NCBI RefSeq assembly: GCF_000763135.2
Contig: NZ_JRPR02000001.1
Coordinates: forward strand, 434,001 to 498,000
Source of the DNA: Helicobacter jaachi
GTDB lineage: Bacteria > Campylobacterota > Campylobacteria > Campylobacterales > Helicobacteraceae
Reading direction: 5' to 3'
Length of the DNA: 64,000 nt
Part shown: one piece after another, positions 34,924 to 43,211 of the stretch
Layout of the letters: each line of letters starts with the position of its first letter
How positions within the stretch are numbered: the stretch's first letter is position 1
Notes under the pieces: generated by a model
Told to the model about the DNA's origin: nothing
The model's database searches: none
The model's input: only the letters and a program-made list of their open reading frames with translations
Made by a program: the position numbers and the translations under genes

Positions 34924-34939
34924 TGATTTTACAAAATCA
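34924..34939. promoter_or_regulatory. Palindrome upstream of phnC, candidate operator
   Basis: TGATTTT-AC-AAAATCA, perfect 7-base arms, in the 114-base gap between the barrel protein and phnC. It has no T run after it, which argues against a terminator. It could be the binding site of whatever controls the phosphonate operon; no phnF-type regulator is encoded in the cluster. Confidence 0.4.
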
Positions 34940-35001
34940 TAGATTCTATCTTACAACTTTTCTTTACAATGCCTGCCAAAATCCTACATTTAGGGCAACA
35001 A

Positions 35002-35745
35002 ATGATAATCGAAATGAAAGATTTAACCTTAGGCTATCGTAAAGAAAAGATTCTAAAGGATTTTAATCTAAAAATCAAAAAAGGTGAGTTTGTTGGCATC
35101 ATTGGTCCTAGTGGTGCGGGGAAAAGCACGCTTTTGATGAGCATTGCTGGAGGGATTAAAGTCTTTGATGGTAGCTTTTATGTCTTAAAGCATGATATGA
35201 AAAAGCTTAAGAAAAAAGAACTAACGCATATAAGGCAGGAAATTGGCATTATTTTTCAAGGATATTGTCTTGTGGATAGGCTAAGTGTGCTTGATAATGT
35301 CATTAGCGGTATGCTAAAAGAATTGCCTATGCCACGCGCTTTCATACGATATTATAAAGAAAAAGAGATTAAACGCGCTAAAGAATTTATGGATATTGTG
35401 GATATTGAAAAATACTCGCTAAAGCGTTGCGATGAGCTAAGTGGAGGGCAACGGCAGCGCGTAGCGATTGCACGGGCACTTATGGGAAATCCTAAGATTA
35501 TTTTAGCTGATGAGCCAATATCTGCACTTGATGTGAAAAGTGCGACAAAGGTTATGGAGATTCTAAAAAAAGTGAATGAAACCTATCATGTTAATATCAT
35601 TGCAAATTTGCACCATTTAGATTATGCAAAGGAATATTGCCAACGCATTATTGGGCTAAATAATGGGCGACTTATCTTTGATGGGAAGCCTAAGGATTTA
35701 AACGAGGCTGCTATTGAGAGAATTTATACAGATTCTAAGAAATAG
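35002..35745 (+). CDS. phnC: Phosphonate ABC transporter ATPase PhnC
   Basis: 247 aa from ATG 35002 (a longer frame from 34969 has no ribosome site). Walker A GPSGAGKSTLL, signature LSGGQRQRVAIARAL and Walker B ILADEPIS are complete. It powers uptake of phosphonates with PhnD and PhnE, encoded next. Spacing between phnC, phnD and phnE (46 and 25 bases) and shared direction make them the first genes of a 13-function phosphonate operon running to 44563. Confidence 0.92.
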   Translation: MIIEMKDLTLGYRKEKILKDFNLKIKKGEFVGIIGPSGAGKSTLLMSIAGGIKVFDGSFYVLKHDMKKLKKKELTHIRQEIGIIFQGYCLVDRLSVLDNVISGMLKELPMPRAFIRYYKEKEIKRAKEFMDIVDIEKYSLKRCDELSGGQRQRVAIARALMGNPKIILADEPISALDVKSATKVMEILKKVNETYHVNIIANLHHLDYAKEYCQRIIGLNNGRLIFDGKPKDLNEAAIERIYTDSKK

Positions 35746-35791
35746 GCTTAGAATCTGTGTGGATTTTAAAATTTAACAAGTGAGGTGAAAT

Positions 35792-36646
35792 ATGTTTGCT
35801 AGATTCTATAATGTAGGCTTTGGCTTAGTAAAAATAGTGGCTTTAATGCTTTTTGCTTGCACGCTGCACGCTAAAGAGATAAAGGAGCTAAACTTTGCTG
35901 TTATCCCTGTGGCTGGCTCTAGCTCTATGGAGGCTATGTGGGGTCCTGTGGTAAAAAGGCTAGAGAAAGATTTGGGTATGAAAGTTAATTTAAAATTTGT
36001 TAATGACTATGCGGGCGTGATTACAGCTATGCAGTATAACCATGTGCAGCTAGCATATTTTGGTCCAGAATCTTATGTGCAAGCAGCACTAAGGGCAAAT
36101 GCAGAAGTGCTTGCTACAGAAGTGAATACACAAGGCATAGCGGGCTATCACAGCATTATCATCACCAAAAAAGATAGTAAGCTTACTACCTTAGAGCAAT
36201 TAAAGGGTAAAACTTTTGCTTTTACAGACCCTAACTCTACAAGCGGCACACTCGTGCCAAGCGTGTATTTCAAAAAAATAGGCATTGACCCACAAAAATA
36301 TTTCTCAAAAGTGATTTATTCAGGCGGGCATGAGGCTTCTATCCTTAGCGTGAAAGCAGGCAGGCTTGATGGCGCTGCAACTAATGATTTAGATTTCCAA
36401 AAAGGCATAGGCAAAGGCTGGAAAAAAGATGATTTTAATGTAATATGGACTTCAGATTTAATCGTAGGCGCTGCTATTGCCGCACGCAAAGACTTGCCAC
36501 AAGATTTGAAAGATAAAATTCAAAATACATTTATCAACATTAAAGACAAGCAAACGCTTGATGCCATTAAAAATGGTGGCTTTATCGTGGGTAAAGACAG
36601 CGATTATGATGTGATTAGAGAGCTTATGAAAGCTAAGGGCAAATAG
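35792..36646 (+). CDS. phnD: Phosphonate-binding periplasmic protein PhnD
   Basis: 284 aa. Signal peptide at residues 1-28 (LVKIVALMLFACTLHA), then a PhnD/SsuA-type binding fold: FAVIPVAGSSSMEAMWGPVV at the mature N-terminus, VQLAYFGPESYVQA, and FAFTDPNSTSGTLVPSVYF with the phosphonate-contacting Ser/Thr loop. It delivers phosphonates to PhnE/PhnC. AGTGAGGTGAAAT precedes the start. Confidence 0.93.
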   Translation: MFARFYNVGFGLVKIVALMLFACTLHAKEIKELNFAVIPVAGSSSMEAMWGPVVKRLEKDLGMKVNLKFVNDYAGVITAMQYNHVQLAYFGPESYVQAALRANAEVLATEVNTQGIAGYHSIIITKKDSKLTTLEQLKGKTFAFTDPNSTSGTLVPSVYFKKIGIDPQKYFSKVIYSGGHEASILSVKAGRLDGAATNDLDFQKGIGKGWKKDDFNVIWTSDLIVGAAIAARKDLPQDLKDKIQNTFINIKDKQTLDAIKNGGFIVGKDSDYDVIRELMKAKGK

Positions 36647-36671
36647 TCTTAAACATTTTAAGGAAAGCACT

Positions 36672-37553
36672 ATGTCAAATCAGCCAAAACTCTTGCCTGA
36701 TGTTAAGGAATTGCAAAAAAGCTCCTCGCCCTTTAAGCCGCTTAATCTGCTTATTGCCGTCGTGGTGCTTTATATAATCGCGCAAAGCTGGATAGATACG
36801 CAGATGAGCTTTAGTGCGCTAATTCATGGCTGGGGAAATATGATTAGCTATTTATCTGGGAATAAAGATATACCAAATAGCTCATATTTTAGCCCTAGCT
36901 ATGATTTAGGTGAGATTAAGACATATTTATTAGCGATGCTTGAGACGTTGGAAATGGCAGTGATTGCGCTTGTGCTATCTGTTATTATCGCTGTGCCGCT
37001 CTCTTGGTTTGCTTCAAGAAATATTTTAGAGATTATGTTCCCTCAGCAAAGTTTTGTGTTTATTGCGCTAAAAAAGATTCTATATTTTTGTGCGACTTTG
37101 TTTGCAAATGTGTGCCGCTCCATTAATGAAATCGTGTGGGCGTTAATATTTGTCTCTGCTGTGGGACTTGGTCCTATGGCTGGGATTTTAGCACTAGCCG
37201 TGCATACTGCAGGGACTTTAGCAAAGCTTTTAAGTGAAGGAAATGAAAGCATTGATAGCGGTCCTATTAAGGCTTTAGAATCTATGGGAGTTGGCTTTTT
37301 TAAAGTGCTAATTTATGCGATATTGCCACAGACTATGCCGCATTATGTCAGCATGATTTTATATCGATTTGAAAGCGATGTGCGCTCTGCTTCTATATTA
37401 GGATTTGTTGGGGCTGGTGGGATTGGATTTTATCTTTTTGATAAGATTCGCGCCTTTGAGAATGGCAGTGTTTGCACGATTTTAATCATTATCGTAGCAG
37501 TGGTATTTATCGTGGATAAAATCTCTGCAATTATTCGCAAAAGATATATTTAA
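36672..37553 (+). CDS. phnE: Phosphonate ABC transporter permease PhnE
   Basis: 293 aa, about six transmembrane helices. The EAA loop that contacts PhnC is visible as ALESMGVGFFKVLIYAILPQTMP. It also has SINEIVWALIFVSAVGLGPMAG and GFVGAGGIGFYLFD, both typical of PhnE. One permease gene only, so a homodimer is expected. AAGGAAAGC ribosome site. Confidence 0.93.
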   Translation: MSNQPKLLPDVKELQKSSSPFKPLNLLIAVVVLYIIAQSWIDTQMSFSALIHGWGNMISYLSGNKDIPNSSYFSPSYDLGEIKTYLLAMLETLEMAVIALVLSVIIAVPLSWFASRNILEIMFPQQSFVFIALKKILYFCATLFANVCRSINEIVWALIFVSAVGLGPMAGILALAVHTAGTLAKLLSEGNESIDSGPIKALESMGVGFFKVLIYAILPQTMPHYVSMILYRFESDVRSASILGFVGAGGIGFYLFDKIRAFENGSVCTILIIIVAVVFIVDKISAIIRKRYI

Positions 37554-37562
37554 GGAGTGTGA

Positions 37563-37997
37563 ATGAAAAGGGAGGATTTAAATTTTATTTTGCAAAATGC
37601 GAGTTTAGATTCTATACTAGAGATTGTAGATTCTATAAAAAAGGATTTTAAGGTAGAAATACTATTAGCTCCAACGCAGCAAATGCTACTTTTGCCGGTA
37701 AAAGACCCTATTAGTGATGGTAGCTTTTATGGTGGGGAGGTGCTAGTTACTACTAGCCTTATTTGTTTGCATAAAGATTCTATAAAAGCGCAAGGCTGGG
37801 CTATGGTGCTAGATGATAACGCGCAATACGCACTAAATCTTGCCATTATTGACTCATATATAGGAATGGATTTAAAAGATAATTTAAGCAAAGAAATCTT
37901 TAATCTAGCAAAGGCAACAAAAGAGAGTATAAATTTAGCACAACAAGAGGAAAATAAAAAAATAGATTCTACAAAAGTGCAGTTTGAATTAATGTAG
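37563..37997 (+). CDS. phnG: C-P lyase complex subunit PhnG
   Basis: 144 aa, near the roughly 150 aa of E. coli PhnG. Family segments: LLAPTQQMLLLPVKDPISDGSFYGGEVLVTT-type core (here LLLPVKDPISDGSFYGGEV) and WAMVLDDNAQYALNLAIIDS. Part of the PhnG2H2I2J2 core that transfers the phosphonate onto ribose of ATP and cleaves the C-P bond. AAGGAGTGTGA before the ATG; ten bases after phnE. Confidence 0.88.
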   Translation: MKREDLNFILQNASLDSILEIVDSIKKDFKVEILLAPTQQMLLLPVKDPISDGSFYGGEVLVTTSLICLHKDSIKAQGWAMVLDDNAQYALNLAIIDSYIGMDLKDNLSKEIFNLAKATKESINLAQQEENKKIDSTKVQFELM

Positions 37998-38022
37998 ATT
38001 CTATAGTGGCAAAAGGAATAAA

Positions 38023-38562
38023 ATGAGTAAAGATTTGACATATTTAAATAGGCATAATTTTAGGGCAATTTGCAATGCTTTAGCGATGCCTGGCACAAGT
38101 CATAAGATACAAAAAGCATTTGATTCTTACACTTTAGCAATTGCTAGCACGCTTTTATATAGCGAGGTAAGCTTTATAAATTTGACAGATTCTGACTTTT
38201 ATTTATTAAATAATATTTGTAATGCAAAGTTAGAAAATATAGAAAATGCAGATTATATATTTACGCACAATATAGATTCTAATATGATTAGCAGCATTAA
38301 AAAAGGGAGTTTTAAAGACCCTGAGTTTAGTGCGAGTATTATTTATTGCTATGGTTTAAATACGCCATTATTTGAGTATAGACTAAAAGGTGCTGGCATT
38401 GATGGTGAGAGTATGCAAAAATATCCATTAGATAATGAGATTATAAAAGAGATTCTAAAGCATAATGCAAATTTTCCTATGGGCTTTGAGCTATATTGCC
38501 TTAATACGCAAAATGGCGAGATACTAGCCTTATCGCGCACGACAAAACTGGAGGCTGTGTAA
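38023..38562 (+). CDS. phnH: C-P lyase complex subunit PhnH
   Basis: 179 aa, slightly shorter than E. coli PhnH. HNFRAICNALAMPGTSHKI at the start matches the typical FR..M..PG segment, and IDGESMQKYPLD is near the expected RGPGI position; the C-terminus has MGFELYCLNTQNGEILALSRTT (PxGxD...LPRTT-like). PhnH holds the core complex together. Its stop overlaps the phnI start by one base (TAATG). Confidence 0.88.
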   Translation: MSKDLTYLNRHNFRAICNALAMPGTSHKIQKAFDSYTLAIASTLLYSEVSFINLTDSDFYLLNNICNAKLENIENADYIFTHNIDSNMISSIKKGSFKDPEFSASIIYCYGLNTPLFEYRLKGAGIDGESMQKYPLDNEIIKEILKHNANFPMGFELYCLNTQNGEILALSRTTKLEAV

Positions 38563-39656
38563 TGGGATTTGTAGCAATTAAGGGCGGTGAGAATGCTATT
38601 AGACATTCACTAGAGTTTTTTAATAATACCTTTGTGAATGAGAAGTTAGATATTGATGTAATTATAGAATCTATGCGCTTAGGCGTGGATAGAGTGATGA
38701 GTGAGGGGAGTTTATATAGTAAAAAGCTAGCGGCTAAGGCATTAATTAAATCAAGTGGCGATACGCTAAATGCTGCTTTTTTCCTGCGTGCGCATCGTAG
38801 CTCTTGTCAGCGAATTGGCGAGGCAAAGATGATTGATACTAATGATATGCGACTTGTTAGACGTATTAGCTCGGCGTTTAAGGATATTGAGGGCGGGCAG
38901 ATTCTAGGACCTAGTAATGATTATCAAATAAAGCTTTTAGATTCTATAGATTTAAAATATTCTACTAAGTTAGAATCTAGCAATTTAGATTCTAAAGATA
39001 AAAAAATACGCTCCGCTATGGACGCACTGCGTGAGCTAGGATTTATTAAAAAACAGCAAAAAGATAAACAGCCTGATGATATTACACGCACTTTTCCAAA
39101 TCCTCCTTATTCGCGTAGTGCGATGATGCAGGCAATGAGTAGAGGAGAGTGTGGCTCAATGCTAGGCTTTGCTTATACTTCTATGCGTGGCTATGGCGAT
39201 ATACACCCAACGATTGGTGATTTAAGATTAGGGAGTGTGGAGGTGAAATTTACCCACCCACTTACTAATAATGAAGTAATTATTGGTGAAATTGAAGTGA
39301 GTGCGGTTGAGTGCGTGGGCGAGGTAGAAAAGCAGCTTGATGGGAGTGTGAAGCTTAATACTGGCTTTGGCTTTTGCTTTGGCTTTAATGAGACAAAGGC
39401 AATTTGTATGGGGATTTTGGACTTAAATCTTTATGCGGTAAAGCATAGAGAAAATGACACGCACTTTGCCTCAAGCTGCGAGATGATATTACATCATATT
39501 GATGGCGTAGATTCTATGGGCTTTAGTAATCATTACAAACTGCCGCATTATGTGACATTTCAAGCGATTTTGCAAGTATTTGAAAATGCTAAGAAATTTA
39601 GAGAATCTAATAACACAAATATAGAATCTAGCACAACAAAGGATAGCGATGAATAA
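38562..39656 (+). CDS. phnI: C-P lyase core nucleosidase PhnI
   Basis: 364 aa. Starts MGFVAIKGGENAIRHSLEFF, the conserved PhnI beginning with GGE-AI. The middle has RRISSAFKDIEGGQILGPSNDYQIKLLD, then ITRTFPNPPYSRSAMMQAMSRGECG and AYTSMRGYGDIHPTIGDLR. PhnI displaces adenine from ATP with phosphonate to form the 1-phosphonate ribose triphosphate. It overlaps phnJ by eight bases. It carries several AGATTCT-type motifs in a linker (LDSIDLKYSTKLESSNLDSK). Confidence 0.94.
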   Translation: MGFVAIKGGENAIRHSLEFFNNTFVNEKLDIDVIIESMRLGVDRVMSEGSLYSKKLAAKALIKSSGDTLNAAFFLRAHRSSCQRIGEAKMIDTNDMRLVRRISSAFKDIEGGQILGPSNDYQIKLLDSIDLKYSTKLESSNLDSKDKKIRSAMDALRELGFIKKQQKDKQPDDITRTFPNPPYSRSAMMQAMSRGECGSMLGFAYTSMRGYGDIHPTIGDLRLGSVEVKFTHPLTNNEVIIGEIEVSAVECVGEVEKQLDGSVKLNTGFGFCFGFNETKAICMGILDLNLYAVKHRENDTHFASSCEMILHHIDGVDSMGFSNHYKLPHYVTFQAILQVFENAKKFRESNNTNIESSTTKDSDE

Positions 39657-40488
39657 CACAAAATACGCCTTTTTAGATGAAGAAGCAAAAAAAGAAATCC
39701 GCCGCAGCATACTTAAAGCCATAGCAATCCCTGGCTATCTAGTATCATTTGCCTCGCGTGAAATGCCTATGGCAAAGGGCTGGGGGACTGGGGGCTTGCA
39801 GCTTACATTATCGCTTATTAATGAAAATGATACGCTTAAAGTAATCGACCAAGGTAGCGATGAGAGCGTAAATGCGCTAAATCTTAAAAATTTTATCGTG
39901 GCTACCACTGATGTGCAAACTACCACAGATACCACACAAGCCACACTTATACAAACGCGACATAGAATCCCAGAGGAGCGATTAAAGCAAGGGCAGATTC
40001 TAATATTTCAAGTGCCAACCCCTGATGTGCTAGAGATTGTAGAATCTAATACCGCTAAGGCTAAGGAAATGCACGCGCACGCGGATTATGCTAAGTTATG
40101 GGTGCTTTTATATGAAGATACTGCCATTTTAGGCGATAGTAGAATCTCAAATCGCTATCCTGTGATAGTAAATAATCGTTATGCTATGGACCCTAGCCCT
40201 ATTCCGCGATATGATACGCCAAAGCTAAATCACTCCGCAGCACTTCAGCTCTTTGGCGCAGGTAGGGAGAAAAAAATCTATGCCATTCCGCCATATACTA
40301 AAGTAGAGCCGCTAAAATTTGATGATAGGGCATTTAGAGTGGAGAGCTTTGGAGGGCATGCGTGTCAAAGATGTGGAAATACTGATGTATTTTTAGATGT
40401 GATTTTAGATGCTTACGGGAAAAAGCAGTATTTTTGCAGCGATACTTCTTATTGTGATAAGACTTTGCAAAAAAAGGGATTATTATGA
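39649..40488 (+). CDS. phnJ: C-P lyase radical SAM enzyme PhnJ
   Basis: 279 aa, E. coli length. The cysteine array near the C-terminus reads C-x2-C-x20-C-x5-C (CQRC, FCSDTSYC), agreeing with the iron-sulfur ligands and the radical-bearing Cys of PhnJ. SREMPMAKGWGTGGLQLTLSL and RHRIPEERL are further family blocks. It splits 5-phosphoribosyl 1-methylphosphonate to the 1,2-cyclic phosphate and methane or another alkane. Overlaps phnK by four bases. Confidence 0.96.
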   Translation: MNNTKYAFLDEEAKKEIRRSILKAIAIPGYLVSFASREMPMAKGWGTGGLQLTLSLINENDTLKVIDQGSDESVNALNLKNFIVATTDVQTTTDTTQATLIQTRHRIPEERLKQGQILIFQVPTPDVLEIVESNTAKAKEMHAHADYAKLWVLLYEDTAILGDSRISNRYPVIVNNRYAMDPSPIPRYDTPKLNHSAALQLFGAGREKKIYAIPPYTKVEPLKFDDRAFRVESFGGHACQRCGNTDVFLDVILDAYGKKQYFCSDTSYCDKTLQKKGLL

Positions 40489-41330
40489 AAAAGCATATTT
40501 TAAAAATCCGCAATTTAAGTAAGATATTTCCCTCTGCTAAGGGCATCTGTGGGCATTGTTTAGATTTAAGTGGCGCGGCTTTTAACTCTTCTATTTGCTC
40601 GCATTGTGGCAGTGTGGTGGGTGTAAATAATGTCAATTTAGATTTAAAAAGTGGCGAGGTGCTAGGCATTGTAGGCGAGAGTGGGAGTGGGAAAAGCACA
40701 CTTTTACAACTGCTCTATCAAGATGTCAAAGCAAGTAGCGGAGAGATTTATTTAAGCGATTTTTATGATGGCAATAAAAATATTTTAGAATCTAATCTTA
40801 ATGAATTAAGCCTTTTACGCAATAAGATTCTATCAATGATTTATCAAAATCCACGACTTGGCTTAAACTACTACTTTAGCGCAGGTGGGAATATCGCAGA
40901 AAAAATTATTATGAGCGGGTGTAAAAATTTTGAAGAAATTAGAAATGGAGCATTAAATTATTTGCATAAAACAGAAATTCCGCCTTCTCGCATTGATGAT
41001 TATCCTGATACATTTAGCGGCGGTCAGCAGCAAAGAATCCAAATTGCTAAAGCCCTAGCGGCAAATCCTAGATTATTATTATTAGATGAGCCTACAACGG
41101 GCTTAGATTTATCCGTGCAAGCAAAGATTTTAGATTTAATTAAAGCCTTGCAAAAGCAAATTGGCTTTGCAATGATTGTAGTAAGCCATGATTTAGGCGT
41201 AATAAAGCACTTAACGGATTTATGTATTGTTATGAAAAATGGGCAAATTATAGAGCAAGGTTTAAGCGACCAAATCTTGCAAGACCCGCAGCACGCTTAC
41301 ACGCAGCTTTTAGTTTCAAGCATTTTGTAA
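40485..41330 (+). CDS. phnK: C-P lyase ATPase PhnK with an inserted zinc-ribbon-like loop
   Basis: 281 aa, about 30 longer than E. coli PhnK. Walker A GESGSGKSTLL, signature FSGGQQQRIQIAKAL and Walker B LLLDEPTTGLDLS. Before the Walker A strand an insertion carries CGHC and CSHC (residues about 22-45), likely to bind zinc or another metal. PhnK docks as a dimer on the PhnGHIJ core and drives its turnover by ATP binding; it is not a transporter. Confidence 0.92.
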   Translation: MKKHILKIRNLSKIFPSAKGICGHCLDLSGAAFNSSICSHCGSVVGVNNVNLDLKSGEVLGIVGESGSGKSTLLQLLYQDVKASSGEIYLSDFYDGNKNILESNLNELSLLRNKILSMIYQNPRLGLNYYFSAGGNIAEKIIMSGCKNFEEIRNGALNYLHKTEIPPSRIDDYPDTFSGGQQQRIQIAKALAANPRLLLLDEPTTGLDLSVQAKILDLIKALQKQIGFAMIVVSHDLGVIKHLTDLCIVMKNGQIIEQGLSDQILQDPQHAYTQLLVSSIL

Positions 41331-41349
41331 GTATTTTTAAGGAGAAGCA

Positions 41350-42036
41350 ATGGTATTAGAAGTCAAAAATCTAAGCAAACATTTTATCGCACACACACGC
41401 GGGGGCGTGGAGATTAGCGGCTTTAAAAATATTAATTTTACATTGAAAAAAGGCGAGTTTCTCTCTATTGCAGGTAAAAGTGGGAGTGGGAAAAGCTCGA
41501 TTTTAAAGGTGCTTTATCGCTCATATTTGCCAAGTGGCGGGGATATAGATTTTTATGATAATGGCACATTTATCGCCTCAATCACAAAAGCAAGTGATAG
41601 CGAGGTGCTAGATTTACGCGAGCGCTACATTGGCTATGTCTCGCAATTTTTGCAAGTGCTGCCTAGAATCTCTGCGCTAAATATCGTAGCAAATCCGCTT
41701 ATTATGCAAGGTGAGAGTGAAAATAAGGCTAGAGAAAAGGCTAGAGAAATGCTTAGCTTTTTTGGCATTAAAGAATCTTTATTTGATATTTCGCCCCTTA
41801 CTTTTAGCGGTGGTGAGCAGCAGCGAGTTAATATCGCAAAAGGCATTATCGCGCCTAAAAAATTACTTTTATTAGATGAGCCAACCGCCTCACTTGATAA
41901 AGAAAATCGCGCCAAAGTGCTAGAGCAATTACGCGTGCTTAAAAAGAAGGGCATTAGCATGATAGGCATATTCCATGATAAAGAGAGCATGGAGGCAATT
42001 AGTGATAATATCTATGATATAGGAGAGATAAAATGA
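41350..42036 (+). CDS. phnL: C-P lyase ABC-type ATPase PhnL
   Basis: 228 aa, standard PhnL length. Walker A GKSGSGKSSILKVLY, signature FSGGEQQRVNIAKGI, Walker B LLLDEPTASLD. It associates with PhnK on the core complex. AAGGAGAAGC before the start. The stop overlaps phnM by four bases (ATGA). Confidence 0.94.
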   Translation: MVLEVKNLSKHFIAHTRGGVEISGFKNINFTLKKGEFLSIAGKSGSGKSSILKVLYRSYLPSGGDIDFYDNGTFIASITKASDSEVLDLRERYIGYVSQFLQVLPRISALNIVANPLIMQGESENKAREKAREMLSFFGIKESLFDISPLTFSGGEQQRVNIAKGIIAPKKLLLLDEPTASLDKENRAKVLEQLRVLKKKGISMIGIFHDKESMEAISDNIYDIGEIK

Positions 42037-43211
42037 TAATTCGTAGTAAAAAAGTATTGGTAAATGATAAATTTATCCCAGCAAATATAGAGATTAAAGG
42101 CAAAATTATAGAATCTATAAAGCCTTATGATAATGCTAAAGAAGCAATTGATGTAGGTGAAAATCTGGTGCTTCCAGGCATTGTAGATTTACACTCTGAT
42201 GCATTAGAAAAAGAAATTGAGCCACGCCCAAATGCGAATTTCCCGCTTGCTTTTGCATTTAAAAATCTTGATAAAAAGCTAGCCATGGCAGGCATTACTA
42301 CTATGTATCACGCCATAGGCTTTGAGGAAAATCCAAGCAAGCATAGAAATTCAAAACTTGCAAGAGAGCAAATAGAATTGCTTGCAAAAATGCAAAGAAG
42401 TAATGAATTTTTAGTGGATAACTTAATCCATGCGCGCTTTGAGATTAGCTCTTTAGAATCTTTAGATGATTTATATGAATGCTTTAAATCTAATCTTATT
42501 GATATTTTATCGATAATGGACCACACGCCAGGGCAAGGGCAGTTTAAAAGTATAGAATCTTTGGCAAATTATTACCGCAAACATCACGGCTGGAGCGAGG
42601 ATACAATTAATGAACTTATGCAAAAGCGTATAAAAGAAAAAGACTGGGAGTGTATAAACACATTATTGCAAAAAGCTAAGGAAAAGCATATAGCGCTTTT
42701 AAGCCATGATGATGACTGCAAAGAAAAGCTTGATATGCTTATAGAATGGGGCATTCGCATTTCAGAGTTTCCACTTAGCCTTGAAGTCGCAAAATACGCT
42801 AAACTAAAAGGCAGCATCACAGGTATGGGCGCGCCAAATGTCGTGCGCGGCGGCTCTCAAAGTGGCAATGTAAGCGCGCAAGATTTAATAAAAGAGGGCG
42901 CGTGTAGCTATCTTTGCTCAGATTATCACCCAAGCTCAATGCTCCTTAGTGCCTTTATCGTGGCAAAAAACAATGCACATATTCCACTAGAAAAGGCTTA
43001 TGCAATGATTAGCTCCACACCTGCAAAAGCAGTAGGGCTAAATGACAGAGGCGAGATTAAAGAAGGGAAAAACGCCGATATTTTGGTAGTAAAAGAGGGC
43101 GAAGTCCCAGAAGTGCTATGGTGTATAAAAAATGGCAAAAGTGTATATAGCATACTTGATTTTAAGATTAAAGATTTCAAAGTAGATTCTAAACCATGCA
43201 AAATAGCGTAA
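42033..43211 (+). CDS. phnM: Ribose 1-methylphosphonate 5-triphosphate diphosphatase PhnM
   Basis: 392 aa, amidohydrolase fold. Metal motif VDLHSDALEKEIEPRPNANF near residue 50, IMDHTPGQGQF, LLSHDDDC and APNVVRGGSQSGNVSA are PhnM hallmarks. It removes pyrophosphate from the PhnI product. The start overlaps phnL and the 3' end overlaps the phnNP gene by 16 bases, so it is firmly inside the operon. Confidence 0.95.
   Translation: MIIRSKKVLVNDKFIPANIEIKGKIIESIKPYDNAKEAIDVGENLVLPGIVDLHSDALEKEIEPRPNANFPLAFAFKNLDKKLAMAGITTMYHAIGFEENPSKHRNSKLAREQIELLAKMQRSNEFLVDNLIHARFEISSLESLDDLYECFKSNLIDILSIMDHTPGQGQFKSIESLANYYRKHHGWSEDTINELMQKRIKEKDWECINTLLQKAKEKHIALLSHDDDCKEKLDMLIEWGIRISEFPLSLEVAKYAKLKGSITGMGAPNVVRGGSQSGNVSAQDLIKEGACSYLCSDYHPSSMLLSAFIVAKNNAHIPLEKAYAMISSTPAKAVGLNDRGEIKEGKNADILVVKEGEVPEVLWCIKNGKSVYSILDFKIKDFKVDSKPCKIA

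Noticed and set aside
34969-35001. Upstream extension of PhnC (first 11 codons)
   Set aside because: No ribosome site before ATG 34969 and no similarity to PhnC; ATG 35002 fits better.
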